A stretch of DNA of 64,000 nucleotides from Porticoccus sp964395715 (GTDB lineage: Bacteria; Pseudomonadota; Gammaproteobacteria; Pseudomonadales; Porticoccaceae). Below the pieces are notes generated by a model. That model ran no database searches and was not told the origin of the DNA. It saw nothing but the letters and a program-made list of their open reading frames with translations. The stretch is taken from NCBI GenBank assembly GCA_964395715.1, contig CAYNAU010000001.1, positions 641,257-705,256 of the forward strand. The letters are read 5' to 3'. Both the position numbers and the translations under genes were made by a program. This document shows positions 60,037 through 64,000 of the stretch, piece after piece. Positions within the stretch are counted from its first letter, which is position 1. Each line of letters starts with the position of its first letter.

Positions 60037-61482
60037 TTATTGCGTGCTGGTGCTTTGCTGGTCCTTTTCGGTCAGCATGGCCAGTTGAGTGGATTGTTTG
60101 TGAAGGGCTAGCTGATTAGTCAGAGAAGCCGTGGCCGTGTCAAACTCGCTGCGCTCGGCATCATCAATGGGCAATGCCTGGGGAAGTGAAACGGTGCGCG
60201 GGTTCTGATGGACGCCGTTGACCAGGAATTCATAGTGCAGATGGGGGCCGGTAGCATAGCCAGTGGAGCCGACCGTGCCAATCACTTGGCGCTGGCGCAC
60301 GGTTTGGCCGTTTTTGACCGCACGCTTGTTCAGGTGCAGGTATTTGGTGGTGTAGCGCTGGCCGTGCTGAATAAAGACGTAATTGCCATTGGCTTTGCTG
60401 TAGCCGGCACCAATTACCTTGCCATCTCCAGCGGAGAACACCGGTGTTCCCCGGGGGGCAGCATAGTCGACGCCACGGTGTGCACGAATGCTCTTGTGAA
60501 TTGGGTGCTTACGGCGCAAATTGAAGTTTGAGCTGATGCGGGTGAAGTCCAGTGGTGCACGCAGGAATGCCTTGCGCATGCTCAGGCCTTCAGGAGTGAA
60601 GTAGTTGGCCTTGCCCTGACTGTCTACATAGCGAACAGCCTTGAAGGTGCGCCCCTGGTTGGTGAACTCGGCGGCGAGGATATTGCCAGTGCCAATTTTC
60701 TCACCATCCAGGGATTTTTCTTCAAAGAGTATTGCGAAGTGGTCACCCTTGCGGATATCCAGCGCAAAATCCACGTCCCAGCCAAAAATGTTGGCGATTT
60801 CCATGATCAGGTTGTGGGGCAGTTGTGCGCGATCACCGGCAAGAAACAGGGAGTCCTCAATGGTGGACTCGCGGTAAGCCGTTGTGATTTCCGGCTCGCG
60901 GATGATGTGTTCAGCCACATAAGTGGAGCTTTCATCATCCGCGGACTTGAAGATATAGCTTTCGAGCCGTGATTTAGTGTATTTCAGTTGGGCCAGAGTG
61001 CCGTTTTCCGTAAAACCGAAACGCAACTCTTCGCCGGGCCGCATGTTGCTGAGGGGCATGGCGAGGGGTGAGGACGACATCAGGCGATGTACATCGGCAG
61101 CGCCAAGCAACACGCGTTTAAAAATAGCGGTCAGGTTGTCACCGCTTCGCACGATCTGTTTTTTCCAGGTGAAGGTTTCTTCAGGCTCTAGTGTCGTTGA
61201 GGCTGCAAGTTGTTCGGGTACAGTTGGCTTCTGGGTGTTTTGTGTTTCCAGGTTTGTCAGGTTTTCCACCTGGCTGCTACCGGATGTCTGAAAGTTAACG
61301 GCAACTCTTTCCTTTTTCACCACGGTGTTGTGATTGTCGTTACCAATAAAGGATGTCGTCAGCACAACTGCAACCGCACCGATGCCAATGGCCAATAGTC
61401 CGCGGGTAAAGAATCGCTTGGTCAGCAAGGGCTGCCATTGGGTCGATTCTTTCTTTGGAGTTTTAAAACTGGCTTGGTTCAT
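60037..61482 (-). CDS. M23-family cell-wall endopeptidase with OapA/LysM-like domain
   Basis: 481 residues. N-terminal membrane anchor (about 27-46), a disordered Thr/Gln-rich stretch, an OapA-like carbohydrate-binding region (from about 105: RSGDNLTAIFKRV), then a peptidase M23 domain with HRGVDYAAPRGTPVFSAGDG and GPHLHYEFLVNG, containing the zinc-binding His-Asp-His set. Closest to MepM-type DD-endopeptidases that cut peptidoglycan cross-links. Co-oriented with anmK. Divergent from tyrS. Confidence 0.92.
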   Translation of the reverse strand: MNQASFKTPKKESTQWQPLLTKRFFTRGLLAIGIGAVAVVLTTSFIGNDNHNTVVKKERVAVNFQTSGSSQVENLTNLETQNTQKPTVPEQLAASTTLEPEETFTWKKQIVRSGDNLTAIFKRVLLGAADVHRLMSSSPLAMPLSNMRPGEELRFGFTENGTLAQLKYTKSRLESYIFKSADDESSTYVAEHIIREPEITTAYRESTIEDSLFLAGDRAQLPHNLIMEIANIFGWDVDFALDIRKGDHFAILFEEKSLDGEKIGTGNILAAEFTNQGRTFKAVRYVDSQGKANYFTPEGLSMRKAFLRAPLDFTRISSNFNLRRKHPIHKSIRAHRGVDYAAPRGTPVFSAGDGKVIGAGYSKANGNYVFIQHGQRYTTKYLHLNKRAVKNGQTVRQRQVIGTVGSTGYATGPHLHYEFLVNGVHQNPRTVSLPQALPIDDAERSEFDTATASLTNQLALHKQSTQLAMLTEKDQQSTSTQ

Positions 61483-61671
61483 GGCGTTTTCAGGCTCTTG
61501 GTAGTTTAACCATTACTGTAACTGGTGATCTTAAGGCTCCAATATATAACAGATATTCGGCCAATCCCACTGATACTATAGGCTTAGGGGGTGGCGTACT
61601 CTTGTTTTTGCGGCGGGATAATGTAAGGTTTGCCTCCCTTTATTTGGCGGTGGTTAATAAGAGAAGAAGGC

Positions 61672-62979
61672 ATGTCTGGAGATTCTTTGGAGCTAATAGC
61701 TGATTTACAGGCTCGAGGGCTGATTGCGCAGATGACTGGCGATGGCGCATTGGAAGAGCATTTGTCCTCTGGGGTCCGCACGCTCTACTGTGGCTTTGAT
61801 CCTACGGCAGACAGCCTTCATATAGGTAGCCTGGTGCCGCTATTGGCATTGCGCCGCTTTCAGTTGGCAGGACATAAGCCGATCGCACTGGTGGGAGGTG
61901 CCACTGGATTAATCGGTGACCCCAGCTTCAAGGCCCAGGAGCGCAAGTTGAACACACCCGATGTGGTGGGTGGCTGGGTGGAGCGCATCAGGTCGCAGGT
62001 CTCTCAGTTTATAGATTTTGAAGCGGGGGACTGCGCTGCTGAGGTGGTGAACAACCTCGACTGGATTGGCGGCATGGGACTGCTCAGCTTCCTGCGGGAT
62101 GTGGGTAAGCATTTCTCGGTTAACAATATGGTGAATAAAGAGTCTGTGAAGCAGCGCCTTGACCGAGAGGGTGCCGGGATTTCCTATACCGAGTTTACCT
62201 ACATGTTGCTGCAGTCCTATGACTTTGCTGAACTCAATAAACGTTATCAGTGCACTTTGCAGTTGGGGGGCTCAGATCAGTGGGGAAATATCACTGGTGG
62301 AATAGACCTGACGCGAAGGCTCAACGGTAATCAGGTGTTTGGCCTGACGTTACCGCTAGTCACCAAGGCCGACGGAACAAAATTCGGTAAGACGGAGACC
62401 GGGACAATCTGGCTGGATGCAGCCAAGACCTCACCCTACGCCTTTTACCAGTTCTGGATAAATACTGCAGATGCCGACGTCTATAAATTCCTGCGTTATT
62501 TTACGTTCCTGCCGGTTTCAGAGATTGTGGGAATAGAACGTGTTGATGCACAAACCCAAGGCAGAAAATCTGCACAGGGTATCTTAGCCAGGGAGGTGAC
62601 CAGGTTGGTGCATGGTGAAACGGGTTTGGCCGCAGCAGAGCGAATCACTGAGGCGTTGTTTTCGGGTGGTCTTGAGTCGTTGACAGAAAGTGACCTGGAG
62701 CAGCTTAAGCAGGACGGTATGCCGGCAAGTGATCTGTCTGCTTCAGACCTGGATGGCAAGCCGCTGACCACCCTGCTGACAGAGTGTGGTATGGCCAAGG
62801 CGGGACGGGAAGTAAAAGATGCCCTGGGTCGCTCTGCTGTGCTGGTGAACGGCATTGCCAAGGACGAAGGCGACAATTTGCGGGCTGGTGAGTGCTTTAG
62901 TCCTGGCAGTGCGTTGTTCGGACGTTTCTTTATGGTGAAGATGGGGAAGAAAAAGCATCACCTCTTTGAGCTGATCTGA
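61672..62979 (+). CDS. tyrS: Tyrosyl-tRNA synthetase
   Basis: 435 residues from the ATG at 61672 with AGAAGAAGG upstream. Class I synthetase: the HIGH-type HIGS in DPTADSLHIGSL, the KMSKS-type KFGKT in ADGTKFGKTETGT, and a C-terminal S4 domain (GREVKDALGRSAVLVNG region). Charges tRNA-Tyr. Gene order M23 - anmK / tyrS then rRNA is also seen in Pseudomonas. Ends at a terminator. Confidence 0.97.
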   Translation: MSGDSLELIADLQARGLIAQMTGDGALEEHLSSGVRTLYCGFDPTADSLHIGSLVPLLALRRFQLAGHKPIALVGGATGLIGDPSFKAQERKLNTPDVVGGWVERIRSQVSQFIDFEAGDCAAEVVNNLDWIGGMGLLSFLRDVGKHFSVNNMVNKESVKQRLDREGAGISYTEFTYMLLQSYDFAELNKRYQCTLQLGGSDQWGNITGGIDLTRRLNGNQVFGLTLPLVTKADGTKFGKTETGTIWLDAAKTSPYAFYQFWINTADADVYKFLRYFTFLPVSEIVGIERVDAQTQGRKSAQGILAREVTRLVHGETGLAAAERITEALFSGGLESLTESDLEQLKQDGMPASDLSASDLDGKPLTTLLTECGMAKAGREVKDALGRSAVLVNGIAKDEGDNLRAGECFSPGSALFGRFFMVKMGKKKHHLFELI

Positions 62980-62998
62980 TGACCCTGTCACTTATTGT

Positions 62999-63027
62999 AA
63001 AACGCGACCTCGTGTCGCGTTTTTTTG
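62999..63027 (+). terminator. Terminator after tyrS
   Basis: AAAACGCGAC and GTCGCGTTTT pair around a CTCGT loop, followed by TTTT, 20 bases after the tyrS stop. It shields the rRNA promoters from tyrS read-through. Confidence 0.92.
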
Positions 63028-63099
63028 TGCTATAAGAATACAGCTGGCCTGTCTGAAAAGCAGTGAAACAGAGCCAGGAAAAAAAATCTGAGAAAGGCG

Positions 63100-63127
63100 T
63101 TGACTGCCTGAAATTAATCGCTAGAAT
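63100..63127 (+). promoter_or_regulatory. rRNA operon promoter P1
   Basis: TTGACT at 63100-63105 and TAGAAT at 63122-63127 with a 16-base spacer, followed by the GC-rich discriminator GCGCGCC, as in growth-rate-controlled rRNA promoters. Confidence 0.87.
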
Positions 63128-63211
63128 GCGCGCCTCAGTTCGGAGTTACTGGCCGATCTGACTGCTACAAAAACGCTTTGTTGAAAAGAAAAAATTTTTT
63201 TCACAAAGCCG

Positions 63212-63239
63212 TTGACAAGCAGATGTAAGGCGCTAGAAT
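63212..63239 (+). promoter_or_regulatory. rRNA operon promoter P2
   Basis: TTGACA at 63212-63217, TAGAAT at 63234-63239, 16-base spacer, discriminator GCGCGTCC. An A/T-rich tract (AAAGAAAAAATTTTTTTC) just upstream looks like an UP element. Confidence 0.9.
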
Positions 63240-63321
63240 GCGCGTCCGCTTCGGGGAACAAGCCGAGCGGATCAACTGAAAAAAGAGATGTATATTTTTA
63301 ACAAATATTCATCGAAATCAG

Positions 63322-63349
63322 TTGACATAAGGGCGGCGATCCTTAGAAT
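63322..63349 (+). promoter_or_regulatory. rRNA operon promoter P3
   Basis: TTGACA at 63322-63327, TAGAAT at 63344-63349, again a 16-base spacer, with a GC-rich ACGCAGCCCGC downstream. An AT-rich stretch upstream (TATATTTTTAACAAATATTC) again resembles an UP element. Confidence 0.9.
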
Positions 63350-63376
63350 ACGCAGCCCGCTCCCAAGGGAGCAACC

Positions 63377-63387
63377 GTTCTTTAACA
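63377..63387 (+). promoter_or_regulatory. boxA antitermination element of the rRNA leader
   Basis: GTTCTTTAACA resembles the rRNA boxA consensus TGCTCTTTAACA and lies about 30 bases after P3. It binds the NusB-NusE pair so that polymerase reads through the untranslated rRNA operon. Confidence 0.75.
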
Positions 63388-63571
63388 AATAGATCAGATA
63401 ATGCGTGTGGGTGCTTGCTGAGACGATTCATGTGACAACGAATCATCAAACGCAAGTAACTCATCAATTCATACGATTTGGTAAGCCAAAGTGTTTGAGC
63501 CAAGTTTTTGAGTAGTACCACGGGTTTTCGTGAAACTGCTCCCTCTTACCGAAAGGTAGAGGTAAAAGATT

Positions 63572-64000
<429 letters not shown>

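Noticed and set aside
63318..63521. Open frame in the rRNA leader, minus strand
   Set aside because: It lies over promoter P3, boxA and the leader; not coding.

Overview
The window is chromosomal DNA of a marine-type gammaproteobacterium. The evidence is a partial 16S rRNA gene of gammaproteobacterial type at the right end, a 6S RNA between zapA and the 5-formyltetrahydrofolate cyclo-ligase gene, the order ygfB-pepP-ubiH-ubiI, and a metK / tkt-epd-pgk-fba neighbourhood like that of Pseudomonas. A relative of the Cellvibrionales is likely, but I cannot fix the genus from sequence alone. Most of the window is ordinary, densely packed core genome.

Layout. 0-4.1 kb: the end of an acetone carboxylase operon (acxA end, acxB, acxC) with the codon bias of very highly expressed genes, closed by a strong terminator. 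4.2-12 kb: secB, a GGDEF/EAL protein, then a leftward S-adenosylmethionine-cycle operon (ArsR-methyltransferase regulator, metK, ahcY, metF, rsmE) with a palindromic operator at its head. 12-17.4 kb: tkt-epd-pgk-fba, central carbon metabolism. 17.4-32 kb: a mixed core block (serA and its partner 2-hydroxyglutarate dehydrogenase, peroxiredoxin, srkA, rpiA, ilvA, a UbiA-family enzyme, alkaline phosphatase, pyk). 32-39.6 kb: 6S RNA, zapA, ygfB-pepP-ubiHI, gcvH, hemB.

39.6-47 kb is the accessory part and the most interesting. Two genes of foreign character (a PIN-domain protein and an AT-rich nuclease-plus-helicase protein) are each followed by a sequence that folds as an integron attC site. I read this as a two-cassette array without an integrase in the window, with both cargoes plausibly antiviral. 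Directly next to it is a GC-rich three-gene block: a periplasmic beta-propeller, a small cupredoxin-like protein, and an approximately 11-helix membrane protein. Both of the latter are predicted to start with histidine after signal cleavage. This block lies between a broken copy of the 3' end of a YjdF-like membrane gene and an intact homologue of the same gene, which marks it as an inserted segment.

47-63 kb returns to core and small accessory genes: a peroxiredoxin homologue lacking its peroxidatic cysteine, hemL, slipin-nfeD, hemJ, a CLC channel, argC, bactofilin, erpA, anmK, an M23 peptidase and tyrS. The window ends in an rRNA operon with three tandem, nearly identical promoters, a boxA element and the first ~430 bases of 16S rRNA.
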